Shown: positions 46,788 through 56,085 of the stretch, in pieces
Layout of the letters: every line of letters begins with the position of its first letter
Numbering within the stretch: position 1 is the first letter of the stretch
From: an uncultured Prevotella sp.
Lineage (GTDB): Bacteria > Bacteroidota > Bacteroidia > Bacteroidales > Bacteroidaceae
DNA length: 64,000 bases
Assembly: GCF_937863835.1 (NCBI RefSeq)
Contig: NZ_CALMHT010000072.1
Span: 26,028 to 90,027 of the forward strand
Direction of reading: 5' to 3'
The notes under the pieces: generated by a model
Database searches by the model: none
Seen by the model: only the letters and a program-made list of their open reading frames with translations
What the model was told of the DNA's origin: nothing
Made by a program: the position numbers and the translations under genes

Positions 46788-49763
46788 TCATTGTAGTGTG
46801 ACAGCCATCAATCCGATTACCACATCATTAGACAGGGTACGAAGACACATATTCCGTAGTTTCTTATCAGGATTTAGATTCATCTTGATAACCTCCGCGG
46901 CACCTCCGGGTATGATGCGGTTGGCACCTTTGATACCCAAACTATCACTGAGGTCACGACTTATGATACCTGTGCTGAGTCCTATGCGGTAAGGACGAGG
47001 CACGGATGTGTAGAAAGCCTTGCCGTCAACAAAATAATCCTGTTCGATGGGACACCAGTTGTCAGGATTAACCAGTTGCAGACTATCTGTGGTACCATCC
47101 GTATATGTTACCGTTATCACCCCGTTGGCAATACGGCTCTGCATGGGGTTCGTGCTGCCAGCCATAAGCAGATATGCGGCAGATGCCTTGCCTTTCAACG
47201 GTACGACTATGCTGTCGGGATAATTGTCCCAAAGAGAAGTATATAAAATGTTTCTCCCCTCGGCAGGTGTGCGGAAGGGAATGTTGCCTGCATAGAATAT
47301 TTCGTTCTTTATCATTGAACGGAATACAGAATCGTTGATAACCGGTTTGACGTTCGGGCTGCACCATTGGCCTACGCCATTCACAGGAATGCTCAGTGTG
47401 GTATAAGGAGAACGGGGCGTGAGATATTTATTCTTGAAAATATCCGTTACGTCCGCATTATATTTCTTGATATTGACAGTAGTAAACTTGTTTCCTTTTT
47501 CGAAAATATCAAATGAATGAGCGCAAATAGTTTCCTGTCTTTGATTGAATGCCGGGATCTGATGTACAATGGTATCGCCCTGCCATTCTATCATCACATC
47601 CAGATGTCTTTCGACAGGCGTATCAAAATCCACATAAGCGTCTGTATCGGACAATCTTATTATTCTCCAAGATATATACTGACCATTGACACATACATCC
47701 TTAACCTGTGAATAAGGCAAGTGAATGCGCAAGTTCATACTGAGCAACTGCTTGAAGTTCTGATCAATCACGTAAAGGTCTTTTTTGTCTTTTCTGTGAA
47801 AAGAGTAATTGATATAGGGCGTGGACAGAGAAGCCTCTCTCCAGTGGCTAGGAAATCCCGGTTGCAGAATACATTTCCCGTAGAGCGCATCTGGTCTTAC
47901 CCCAAACAGTCCGCAGAGCAATGTGCGCGAGGAAATGCCTACCATATCCCCGAAATCCCTATAACATTCACCAAGAGCAGCATCATATTCAGAAATTTGT
48001 CCGAAGTTGGCAGGACTCTGTCCGAGATACATCCCGTCCATGATCATTCCTTTCATCAGTCTGAATCCCTCATCGTTGCGTCCTGCCTCATAATAAGCCA
48101 GTGCCGTATGCATCACCTCAGCCTGAGCCACATTATTGATACTCCAGTCGTAAGGCATCCAGTTGGAAGTGGCTATCGTATATAAATGTTCGTCGGGAAT
48201 GGTATCATTGTTGATGGCAACAGGGATGTGAGGTATATGGTTGTCTACATATTGTGTAGCCTGATATGCTTGTTCGGGTGTGCATGCACTACAGTCGATA
48301 GGCGTGTAGATACTCCAAAGGGCAGCACTTTCGTGTCTGCGTTTCAGTCCCATGAAATCCTTGTATTCAGCCCAATGACCTTTGTCTTTCAGCCACAGTT
48401 GACTATCCATGGCTTTTAATATCTTATCAGCTTCTTTGCGATATGGTCTTGGGTCTTCACCAATCAGTTCTGCAATACGTGCAGCCAGCAGATTACCACG
48501 ATAATTATACGCCGATGAATGGGTGCCGCCACCGCTGTTATAATATAGTGCATCGCTTGCCCAGATACAGCAATAGGCATCATATAGTCCGTCATCATCA
48601 GGGTCCCAATTGCGCTTTTCCCATTCCAGATGCAGTTTGATGGTTGGCCACATCTTTCGCATATATGTAATATCGGCATCATAACAGAAATGCCAAAGCA
48701 GTTCATCAATATAATTGAGATTCATATCATAGTGATTGAACTGATGATTGTTGTAAGGATTGCGGCATATATATCCGTTGCTGTACATCTGAGTGCCCCA
48801 TTTGTAGACACCTCTTGAAAGAGCATTGGCAGAATCCTGTGAAGGGTGGGGTATAATCGGTTCCACGTTTGTTACCTGACTGGCAGCATAAGCGTCGAAG
48901 TGGGTTACCGCTCTGTCGTTCTTCCCTATCACATCACCCAGAAAACCGGCTCTCCAACCTGGTAGTGGCATTCGCCATCCGATGGCACCGTGCAACCATG
49001 TCTGTCCGTCCCATACGCCATCGGCAGCTGCACATAGGGCACCACCTAGCGTATTGATATAGGGATCGGGCGTATGGAAAACGATACTTCCAACAATTGA
49101 TTTTCTCTCTTCTTCCGTTTTATCGAATGACCGTTCCCCATTGGCTTCCACATTGATGTCCTGATTTTCCAGTGATATATAAGAAACATTGTTAGTAGCA
49201 TCCCATACGATTGATTTCAGTCGTTTGGGATTGGCAGGTGCCTCAAAACTGCCAGGATTCTCTACCCCCATATCCCCCATCCGTCTCAGTTTGGAGTTGG
49301 TAATCTCACAGATCAGTCCTTCCAGTTTCACATTACCTACAAAACCTTCTGTGTGGAATTTCCATATCGCGCCATCCTTATTATAATAAGCGAGAACAGA
49401 AATATGTAGTTTGCCACCTTTCCATCTGCTGTCGCTCAATGTATAATCGCGCCTTCCGCCGATATATTCCGCCTTGCAATAAGCTGTTGAGTCAAGAACG
49501 GTTCTGTTCCCATTGTATGTAAGGCAAAAACGTATATTTTTGTTATCTGTTTTGTTATAAGCGGCGAAAACAGGACGGTCGCTTGTCTCTATTCTGAAAA
49601 GAGTGTGACCGCCATACAACGCACGGGTGAATCTGTTATTGCCGTTTACACTTACGAACGAATCTCCTTCAGGAAAATACTGAAGTGGACGACTGTCGTT
49701 TTGAGCCATGACGTTGACAGACACCAAAAAGCTTATGCATGCAAATACAATTGTTTTCATCAA
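46788..49763 (-). CDS. DUF4450-type protein, probable six-hairpin (alpha/alpha)6 glycosidase
   Basis: This 991-aa exported protein has a signal peptide ending 'VNVMAQ' (~21). The N-terminal beta domain has 'YFPEGDSFVSVNGNNRFTRALYGG', the signature I associate with DUF4450. Residues ~280-650 form repeated helical hairpins with conserved acidic and aromatic patches ('YIDELLWHFCYDADITYMRKMWPTIKLHLEWEKRNWDPDDDGLYDAYCCIWASD' region), like glycosidases with an (alpha/alpha)6 barrel. The C-terminal ~300 residues are beta-rich. I cannot assign a reaction; its PUL context suggests a pectin side-chain hydrolase. It is convergent with GH115 and has its own promoter (49812-49842). Confidence 0.75.
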   Translation of the reverse strand: MMKTIVFACISFLVSVNVMAQNDSRPLQYFPEGDSFVSVNGNNRFTRALYGGHTLFRIETSDRPVFAAYNKTDNKNIRFCLTYNGNRTVLDSTAYCKAEYIGGRRDYTLSDSRWKGGKLHISVLAYYNKDGAIWKFHTEGFVGNVKLEGLICEITNSKLRRMGDMGVENPGSFEAPANPKRLKSIVWDATNNVSYISLENQDINVEANGERSFDKTEEERKSIVGSIVFHTPDPYINTLGGALCAAADGVWDGQTWLHGAIGWRMPLPGWRAGFLGDVIGKNDRAVTHFDAYAASQVTNVEPIIPHPSQDSANALSRGVYKWGTQMYSNGYICRNPYNNHQFNHYDMNLNYIDELLWHFCYDADITYMRKMWPTIKLHLEWEKRNWDPDDDGLYDAYCCIWASDALYYNSGGGTHSSAYNYRGNLLAARIAELIGEDPRPYRKEADKILKAMDSQLWLKDKGHWAEYKDFMGLKRRHESAALWSIYTPIDCSACTPEQAYQATQYVDNHIPHIPVAINNDTIPDEHLYTIATSNWMPYDWSINNVAQAEVMHTALAYYEAGRNDEGFRLMKGMIMDGMYLGQSPANFGQISEYDAALGECYRDFGDMVGISSRTLLCGLFGVRPDALYGKCILQPGFPSHWREASLSTPYINYSFHRKDKKDLYVIDQNFKQLLSMNLRIHLPYSQVKDVCVNGQYISWRIIRLSDTDAYVDFDTPVERHLDVMIEWQGDTIVHQIPAFNQRQETICAHSFDIFEKGNKFTTVNIKKYNADVTDIFKNKYLTPRSPYTTLSIPVNGVGQWCSPNVKPVINDSVFRSMIKNEIFYAGNIPFRTPAEGRNILYTSLWDNYPDSIVVPLKGKASAAYLLMAGSTNPMQSRIANGVITVTYTDGTTDSLQLVNPDNWCPIEQDYFVDGKAFYTSVPRPYRIGLSTGIISRDLSDSLGIKGANRIIPGGAAEVIKMNLNPDKKLRNMCLRTLSNDVVIGLMAVTLQ

Positions 49764-49811
49764 TTTATTCTTTGATTATAACATTAGTTTAGTAGATCTT
49801 TGTTATGGTCG

Positions 49812-49842
49812 CAAATGTACAAAAATATATCAATATAAGCAA
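49812..49842 (-). promoter_or_regulatory. Promoter of the DUF4450 gene
   Basis: On the minus strand TTG (49840-49842), a 20-bp spacer and TACATTTG (49812-49819) match the consensus. The leader to the ATG at 49763 is about 40-45 nt. Confidence 0.6.
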
Positions 49843-49887
49843 TTCCATTGCTAACATATTATCTTTTTAGTTATTAAAAAAATGCTA

Positions 49888-49933
49888 TTCGTTGATTTTT
49901 TAGATCAAGTAAAAACTAAGTTCGTTAATTTCG
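49888..49933 (+). promoter_or_regulatory. Possible promoter of the esterase gene with direct repeats
   Basis: TTCGTTGATTT (49888-49898) and TTCGTTAATTT (49921-49931) are direct repeats 33 bp apart. The second runs into TAATTTCG (49926-49933), a one-mismatch version of the -7 box, 40 bp before the ATG. Confidence 0.35.
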
Positions 49934-49973
49934 CAACGTAAAACAAAAAAGAAAATTTAAAATCTATAGAATT

Positions 49974-51683
49974 ATGAAGTATTTATTATTTACACTTTTG
50001 TTTGTTTGGGGAGTGATGAATTTGTCTGCTCAACCAAGTGGTGGTCCTTCGGGAGGAAGTTCAACTAGTGGAGTATCTTCACCTTACACCTTCAAAAAGG
50101 CAATTAATGGTTTGTGGCAGTATAATTCCAGTGCAGATGTCTATTATATTGTTGGTATTCAATACTGTTCTAGTCCAGCCAGTTCGTCTTATGAACAGAT
50201 GGGCATATTTGTTCCAGCTAAATATATGGATGCAACAAGCAATTCCGATGGTACATATACATGTACATTAAACATAGGTAACACAGTCAATGGTTATTCA
50301 GCCAGTACAGCTCCAATAGTTGTTCCTGTCAACACGCCTGGTTATTCAGCCCAATCCGCTCCCAGCGGATATTCAAGCGATGCGGCAACATATACAGCAA
50401 AAGGATTTATCTATTTGTGGGCAGGTTGCCGTGGTAGAGATGCTGGTGCACCTTTAGGTGTTACCGACTTGAAAGCAGCCATAAGATATTATCGATATTT
50501 ACAGGCAGAACAGAATGCTGTGCCTGGGAATGTAAATTGTATATTCTCTTTCGGACATAGCGGTGGTGGAGCGCAAAGTTCTTTGTTAGGCGCTTCCGGC
50601 AACAGCTCCCTGTATAACGATTATTTGAATGCCATTGGTGCCTTGACAGGTTATAAAGATAATGTATTGGGTAGTCAATGTTGGTGTCCTATAACGAATC
50701 TTGATCAGGCTGATGCTGCTTATGAATGGAATATGGGACTAACACGTAGCGGACTAAGTTCTGCCGATCAAAGTATCAGTAAAGGTCTAACTTCTGAATA
50801 TGCAGATTATATCAATGCGATTGGTCTGAAAGATCCTTCTACTGGTAATAAACTTACACTGGAATCAACATCTGACGGTTATTATCAAGGTGGTTCTTAT
50901 TACCAATATATAATGGCTGTTATCAATGATGCGGTAACTAGATATAATAAGTATAACAGTGCGAGTGTTTCCACTTATTCTACGACGGATGCTTCAGCTC
51001 TTAATTCATTTAGTTCGACATACAAAAATGCAAGTAAAGGACTTGGTGCCTTTGATGATTATGATACGAAAGGACAGGCGGAAAATACATTGATGGGTGT
51101 AGCTGGGACTGCAGGCCATTTCGATAAATATTTGGCACTTTTAATTAATACATACGCATCCAGTTATTATTCATCGTTCATTTCTGATTTGTCATCAAAC
51201 AATGTAGATGCTGTGGGTAAAACAGTAGATTACCGACTTATGATGTATACTCCGCTCTACTATTTGATTGATAACTCTACATACTATTCCGGTGGTGGTA
51301 GTGGCTCCAGCGATGTGGCCTCTTATTGGCGTATTCGAACAGGTATAGATCAAGGTGATACCTCTTTGGGCACAGAGACTAATCTGGCTTTGGCTTTACA
51401 GAATTATAATGGTGTGAAAAGTGTTGATTTCGAAACAATATGGGGACTAGGACATACAGAGGCTGAAGATACCGGCACGGCTTCCGATAATTTCATATCA
51501 TGGGTTGAGAATTGCATGAATACATATACGACAGGTATAGAAACGGTGAACAGTTCTTCAGACACGAATGCCACTATATCTTCTATATATTCAATTAATG
51601 GTACACAATTGCAAACAATGCAGCAAGGTATTAATATTGTGAAATACGGCAATGGTACTGTGAAGAAAACCATATTAAAATGA
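49974..51683 (+). CDS. Secreted tannase/feruloyl-esterase-like alpha/beta hydrolase with C-terminal sorting tag
   Basis: This 569-aa protein has a signal peptide ending 'NLSAQ' (~20) and a Gly/Ser-rich linker. The core shows 'YYIVGIQYCSSPASSSYEQMGIFVPAKYM', 'FIYLWAGCRGRDAG' and the nucleophile elbow 'SFGHSGGGAQSS' (Ser ~196). 'GLGHTEAEDT' (~492) is a likely site of the catalytic His. This matches a group annotated as subtype-B tannase or feruloyl-esterase-like. In a pectin locus it may remove ferulate or other acyl esters. The last ~40 residues ('ISSIYSINGTQLQTM...NIVKYGNG') resemble a short T9SS type-A tag. Codon use and the high Ser/Tyr/Ala content differ somewhat from its neighbours. It ends 3 bp from the convergent HTCS. 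Confidence 0.75.
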   Translation: MKYLLFTLLFVWGVMNLSAQPSGGPSGGSSTSGVSSPYTFKKAINGLWQYNSSADVYYIVGIQYCSSPASSSYEQMGIFVPAKYMDATSNSDGTYTCTLNIGNTVNGYSASTAPIVVPVNTPGYSAQSAPSGYSSDAATYTAKGFIYLWAGCRGRDAGAPLGVTDLKAAIRYYRYLQAEQNAVPGNVNCIFSFGHSGGGAQSSLLGASGNSSLYNDYLNAIGALTGYKDNVLGSQCWCPITNLDQADAAYEWNMGLTRSGLSSADQSISKGLTSEYADYINAIGLKDPSTGNKLTLESTSDGYYQGGSYYQYIMAVINDAVTRYNKYNSASVSTYSTTDASALNSFSSTYKNASKGLGAFDDYDTKGQAENTLMGVAGTAGHFDKYLALLINTYASSYYSSFISDLSSNNVDAVGKTVDYRLMMYTPLYYLIDNSTYYSGGGSGSSDVASYWRIRTGIDQGDTSLGTETNLALALQNYNGVKSVDFETIWGLGHTEAEDTGTASDNFISWVENCMNTYTTGIETVNSSSDTNATISSIYSINGTQLQTMQQGINIVKYGNGTVKKTILK

Positions 51684-51686
51684 TAT

Positions 51687-54600
51687 TTATTCTTTACCGT
51701 ATTTACTGGGCACCACACCATATTTTGTTTTGAAGCATTTGTTGAAATACGAGGCATCCTGTATTCCTACTTTGTAACTGATTTCGGACACTGACAATTC
51801 ACTTTCCAATAATAGTTCCGCAGCAATGCGCATACGTTCGTTGGATAAATACTTATTAGGAGAAACTCCAGTCAGTTCACGCATCTTACCGTAAAATTTG
51901 GTGCGTCCCATATTCATCATTGATGCCAATGTATCAACATTAAACTCGGTATCGCTGATATGTTGGGAAATGATATGTTGCACTTTGTCTTTAAAGACCT
52001 TGTCAGCCTTACTCGTGATGATGATATCAGTAGCGGGTTGTTGCCGTACGATATCTTTAGGCTTATCAGCAGTCAGATTGTTGTCAGTTTGTAACTTAAT
52101 AGACCATTTTATTAGTTGAATGGCCCTTACGATTAAGACACGGAAATTGCATGGTTTAACCATGTAGTCGTCTGCACCTGCTTCATATCCCTTGATTTGA
52201 TGGTTCTCATCATCGAGGGCCGTAAGCATGATGACAGGTATATGACGTGTCAGGTCATCTTGTCTGATTTTCTTGACAATATCATAACCGCTCATATCTG
52301 GTAACATGACGTCGCATATAAGCAATACCGGATGTTTACTTAGTATACCTTCATATCCGTCCTTGCCGTTCATGTAAGTGTCAACATTGAAGTATATGCT
52401 CAGTTCGTTTTTGATCTGTTCCATCATATCAGGGTCGTCTTCTATGACAGCGACCGTGTAATCATTGATGGACAGAGGCATCATTTCACGTATCTGTATA
52501 TCTGTTTTATCATCCATGACCTCACTCGATTCTACTGCCATATTACTCTTGTAATCTTCCTGTTCGTAGACGCTTTCATCATCAGGCAAAACAAAAGAGA
52601 AAATAGAACCTCCACGGGTGTTGACACGTTGATAAGATAAAGAACCTTTGTGTGTTTTAGCCATATTGTAGGCGGTATATAGCCCAATGCCCATGCCACC
52701 ACTTGACACATAACCATGCATGAACGGTTCAAATAAGTTTTTCATCTGATTTTCACCAATACCTGGACCATTGTCTTCACAGAGGAAACAGATTTTACGG
52801 TACTGCTCGTCTTTGATAATCTTAACACTCACGCAACCTTTTTCAGGGGCGTATTTTACAGCATTGCTTATAATATTGTATACAATCGTTTCGACCAGAT
52901 GTTTGTCAAACAGCATCTCGTATTTCTTGTCGAATGGGACAAATGTGATGGATATGTCTTTTTGTTTTGTAATAGCCCAGAAATCCTGATATATATCACG
53001 TACGAATGATATAATATCTGCACGTTCCACATTCAGTTTGACATTCTTTGTACTTACCTTTCTGAATTCCATCAGCTGGTTGACCAGACGCAACAGACGT
53101 TTGGTGCCTCTGTTGGCTGTCTGTATGGCACTCCTTGATACATTTTGGGCATCGCTGTTGCTCAGTTTATCCACAGCACCTTGAATAATGGCAAGAGGAG
53201 TACGGAACTCATGGGCGATATGGGTGAAGAAATTAAGGCGGAAATCAGTGAGCTGTCTGTCTACTTCAAGTTGTTGGTGCAGTCTGAATCGTTCTTTCCA
53301 TCCTTTGTAGAAATAATAACCTATCGCATAAGCGATGATCATATAAATAGTCCAAGCCCACCAAGTGTTATACCATGGTTCATCTATAATAATATCAAGT
53401 GTCGTCTCATCGCTCCATTTGTTATTCCCTTTTAATGTCCGTAGATGAAAAACATAATGACCGGGTGATAAACTGTTGTAGTTGACTTTGTTGGCAGTCG
53501 TAGCAGGACGCCATTCTGACGACAGACCTTCCAGATAGTATTGATATAAAGATGTCCTTATACTATTGTAATTGAAATTGGAGAAATTTATTTCTATCGT
53601 ATTCTCTTTGTGATTGAGTGTGATACTGCTCATATAATTTAGAGCTTCATCTATGCGCTCATCGCCATCTTCTTTGTCATAAAGTGATTTCCCGTTAATC
53701 TTTACGTCTGTGACACAAGCTTTCGACTCGTTTTGCTTATGTGGCTGAATTTCCTTCTCTGGTGTGATTTCGGTAAGTCCGTAATTAGTTCCGAAAAGCA
53801 GATTCCCGTTTTTCAGTTTGACGGCACAGTCTTCACTGTATACATTACCCTGTAATACATTGCTGAACTGATATGTCTTGATGCTATAGTCACGACCGTT
53901 GATTCTTGAGATACCTTCCTCTGTACCTGCCCAGATATCTCCGTTGTTGTCCTCAATGATTGAATTGACATTGTTGTTCACCAGTCCCTCGTTGGTTGTT
54001 ATGGCTCTATATCTTAATGATTTATAATCTTTACTGAATGTGCATTCTACAGCTCCTGATCCCAACGCACCAATCCATAATACACCTTTGCTAGTATGTT
54101 CAAGACATATAATCTCGTCATTAGGGAGTTGTCGATTCGCCCTGTTGTAACAGATAAAAGACCGATCGCTGATGTTACGTTTGTTGACATCAACATAATA
54201 CAGACCGTTATTTGTTGCAGCCAATAGTTCGCCGTTATCACTCAGTTCAATATCATGTATACGCCGTTCTTTAAAACTGCGGTTAAGATAATGGTTGAAA
54301 TGAAGCGGTTTGCCAGATTTATATTTTGTCATTAGCAGACCGCCGTCCCAAGTGGCTATCCATATACGACCATATTTGTCTTCTGCAAAATCATAAAAAT
54401 CATTTACAGGAACGTTGTATGTCTTATCCTTCTTTGAATATTTGACACCATCAACATACAGACCGCCTCCGCGTGTGCCAATCCATGTATGACCTTTGCT
54501 GTCTTTCATATATGCATATACGCAGGCATCCATCTCCTTTCTGAATGTGATCGATATACTTGAAGGCCTGTATTCGTACAACTTGTTTTCCTTGGTGCTA

Positions 54601-55955
54601 ATAATAAAACTATTGTCATCGTTTTTATAAATGTGACGTACGTAGTTGGCCCAGTCATCTTTGTGCTGAGATTCAGGATAAATGAAGTTGGCTGATGCAC
54701 TGCCTACAGAAGAAATACAAGATACACCGGCTGTTTCAGTACTTACCCATATACATCCGCTCCTGTCTATCATAATATCCAATAGAAAGTTAGAATAAAT
54801 GATAGGTCGGGCATCGCTCGGAGTATGATGAGTCATAGTCCCGTCTTTCGGATTATAGACGAAAAGGCCATTGCCATAAGTGGCTATATACAGAAGACCA
54901 TATTGGTCTTTTACAATATTGAACATACCATCTCTGGCCTTGGTGTATTTGTTGTTTGGAATGAGATTAAATTTCTTAAACGTTCCGTTATCAGAAAAAA
55001 TCCATAGATTTCCATTGTCATCGGAAATAAAACGATATCCGATGGCAGACCAGCGTTCTCTACCGTTCTTGATCTGGATATCCGACGGTTTTGAAAAAAC
55101 ACCGGTTTTGATATCCATTGTATAAGTTTCCCCATCAGTGAAAATATACCATTTCCCCTTTAGTATTAAACTGCTGGTTATGTTGTTTATATATCCCATC
55201 ATGGAAGGTAATGTACCTTTCGTGACAAGTTGATAATTGTTATCTAAAACAAAGGCTTCATTCTTTGCAGTGATAAAAGTAATATATTTGTCTTGAATTC
55301 TACTGCCTATAATATCTTCACCTTTCGAAAACATTCTCTGTCGTCCATGTCTGTCAATCATCATTGCTCCTTTGGTGGTGAACATCCAAATGTTCTTATT
55401 GCCGTCTTCCCTGATGGAGTGTATTTCATCGGTGGGCAGGGATCGGTTTTCCTTTGTATAATCCCTTTTTATATAATTCCCGTTTTCGTATTTCACATGT
55501 CGGGCGCCGAAACTGCTGTCGTATAACCACATACCATCGGATGACAGAAAACGGTTCTTGAATTCCCTGGATTCATCTTTACATCCTGTGTAGTCTACAA
55601 ACTTGGCTTTTTTCAAGTCATAACAGGCAAGGGAATGTTGAGATGTGTATATCCACAGCAACTTGTTCTTGTCATCATTGAATAATAACGCCACGTGTGA
55701 ATCTGCATTCTCGGAAGTCTGACTGCCTATTTTATGGAAATTCATAAATGAATAACCGTCATAGCGGCACAATCCATTAGATGTTCCCATCCAGATATAT
55801 CCATAATCGTCCTGAGCAATATCATTGATGGTATTGCAAGTGAGTCCGTCTGTTGTCGATATTCTTTTGCTCTCGTATGAAACGGATGCGAATAGCGGCA
55901 CGGAGAAAACGCAAAGTATGGATATCAGTGACGTTTTAATGATTTTCGTAGGCAT
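51687..55955 (-). CDS. Hybrid two-component system sensor/regulator (HTCS 2)
   Basis: A second complete HTCS, 1422 aa from the ATG at 55955. The track start at 55976 overlaps a -7 box (55974-55981), so it would be upstream of the transcript. Signal ~1-24; Reg_prop propellers ('TTDGLTCNTINDIAQDDYGYIWMGTSNG') to ~740; Y_Y_Y domain; membrane helix ~855-877; kinase His in 'HIAHEFRTPLAI' (~913), 'NIISNAVKYAP', 'EDNGPGIG', 'GGMGIGLYTAYN'; receiver Asp in 'LICDVMLPDMSG' (~1215) and Lys in 'DYMVKPC'; AraC HTH at the end ('FNKCFKTKYGVVPSKYG'). It probably senses a ligand different from HTCS 1, since the sensor regions share only the general repeat pattern. Confidence 0.96.
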   Translation of the reverse strand: MPTKIIKTSLISILCVFSVPLFASVSYESKRISTTDGLTCNTINDIAQDDYGYIWMGTSNGLCRYDGYSFMNFHKIGSQTSENADSHVALLFNDDKNKLLWIYTSQHSLACYDLKKAKFVDYTGCKDESREFKNRFLSSDGMWLYDSSFGARHVKYENGNYIKRDYTKENRSLPTDEIHSIREDGNKNIWMFTTKGAMMIDRHGRQRMFSKGEDIIGSRIQDKYITFITAKNEAFVLDNNYQLVTKGTLPSMMGYINNITSSLILKGKWYIFTDGETYTMDIKTGVFSKPSDIQIKNGRERWSAIGYRFISDDNGNLWIFSDNGTFKKFNLIPNNKYTKARDGMFNIVKDQYGLLYIATYGNGLFVYNPKDGTMTHHTPSDARPIIYSNFLLDIMIDRSGCIWVSTETAGVSCISSVGSASANFIYPESQHKDDWANYVRHIYKNDDNSFIISTKENKLYEYRPSSISITFRKEMDACVYAYMKDSKGHTWIGTRGGGLYVDGVKYSKKDKTYNVPVNDFYDFAEDKYGRIWIATWDGGLLMTKYKSGKPLHFNHYLNRSFKERRIHDIELSDNGELLAATNNGLYYVDVNKRNISDRSFICYNRANRQLPNDEIICLEHTSKGVLWIGALGSGAVECTFSKDYKSLRYRAITTNEGLVNNNVNSIIEDNNGDIWAGTEEGISRINGRDYSIKTYQFSNVLQGNVYSEDCAVKLKNGNLLFGTNYGLTEITPEKEIQPHKQNESKACVTDVKINGKSLYDKEDGDERIDEALNYMSSITLNHKENTIEINFSNFNYNSIRTSLYQYYLEGLSSEWRPATTANKVNYNSLSPGHYVFHLRTLKGNNKWSDETTLDIIIDEPWYNTWWAWTIYMIIAYAIGYYFYKGWKERFRLHQQLEVDRQLTDFRLNFFTHIAHEFRTPLAIIQGAVDKLSNSDAQNVSRSAIQTANRGTKRLLRLVNQLMEFRKVSTKNVKLNVERADIISFVRDIYQDFWAITKQKDISITFVPFDKKYEMLFDKHLVETIVYNIISNAVKYAPEKGCVSVKIIKDEQYRKICFLCEDNGPGIGENQMKNLFEPFMHGYVSSGGMGIGLYTAYNMAKTHKGSLSYQRVNTRGGSIFSFVLPDDESVYEQEDYKSNMAVESSEVMDDKTDIQIREMMPLSINDYTVAVIEDDPDMMEQIKNELSIYFNVDTYMNGKDGYEGILSKHPVLLICDVMLPDMSGYDIVKKIRQDDLTRHIPVIMLTALDDENHQIKGYEAGADDYMVKPCNFRVLIVRAIQLIKWSIKLQTDNNLTADKPKDIVRQQPATDIIITSKADKVFKDKVQHIISQHISDTEFNVDTLASMMNMGRTKFYGKMRELTGVSPNKYLSNERMRIAAELLLESELSVSEISYKVGIQDASYFNKCFKTKYGVVPSKYGKE

Positions 55956-55973
55956 TTTATGTAAAGTTTGGCG

Positions 55974-55981
55974 CAAAAATA
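55974..55981 (-). promoter_or_regulatory. -7 box of HTCS 2
   Basis: TATTTTTG on the minus strand, 18 bp upstream of the chosen ATG at 55955. It sets the start of HTCS 2 because the longer ORF would begin inside the box. No -33 box at 19-20 bp. Confidence 0.5.
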
Positions 55982-56085
55982 GTAAAAAATATCTGAATAT
56001 CTGCGATTTTATCGTTTTTCAGACAAAAATCACAGCGTATTTATCAGATAATTGGTATCATCCTGTCACATAGTAGAATGTATAT

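Noticed and set aside
55956-55976. Seven-residue N-terminal extension of HTCS 2
   Set aside because: Its start codon lies inside the TATTTTTG box; the ATG at 55955 gives a normal signal peptide.
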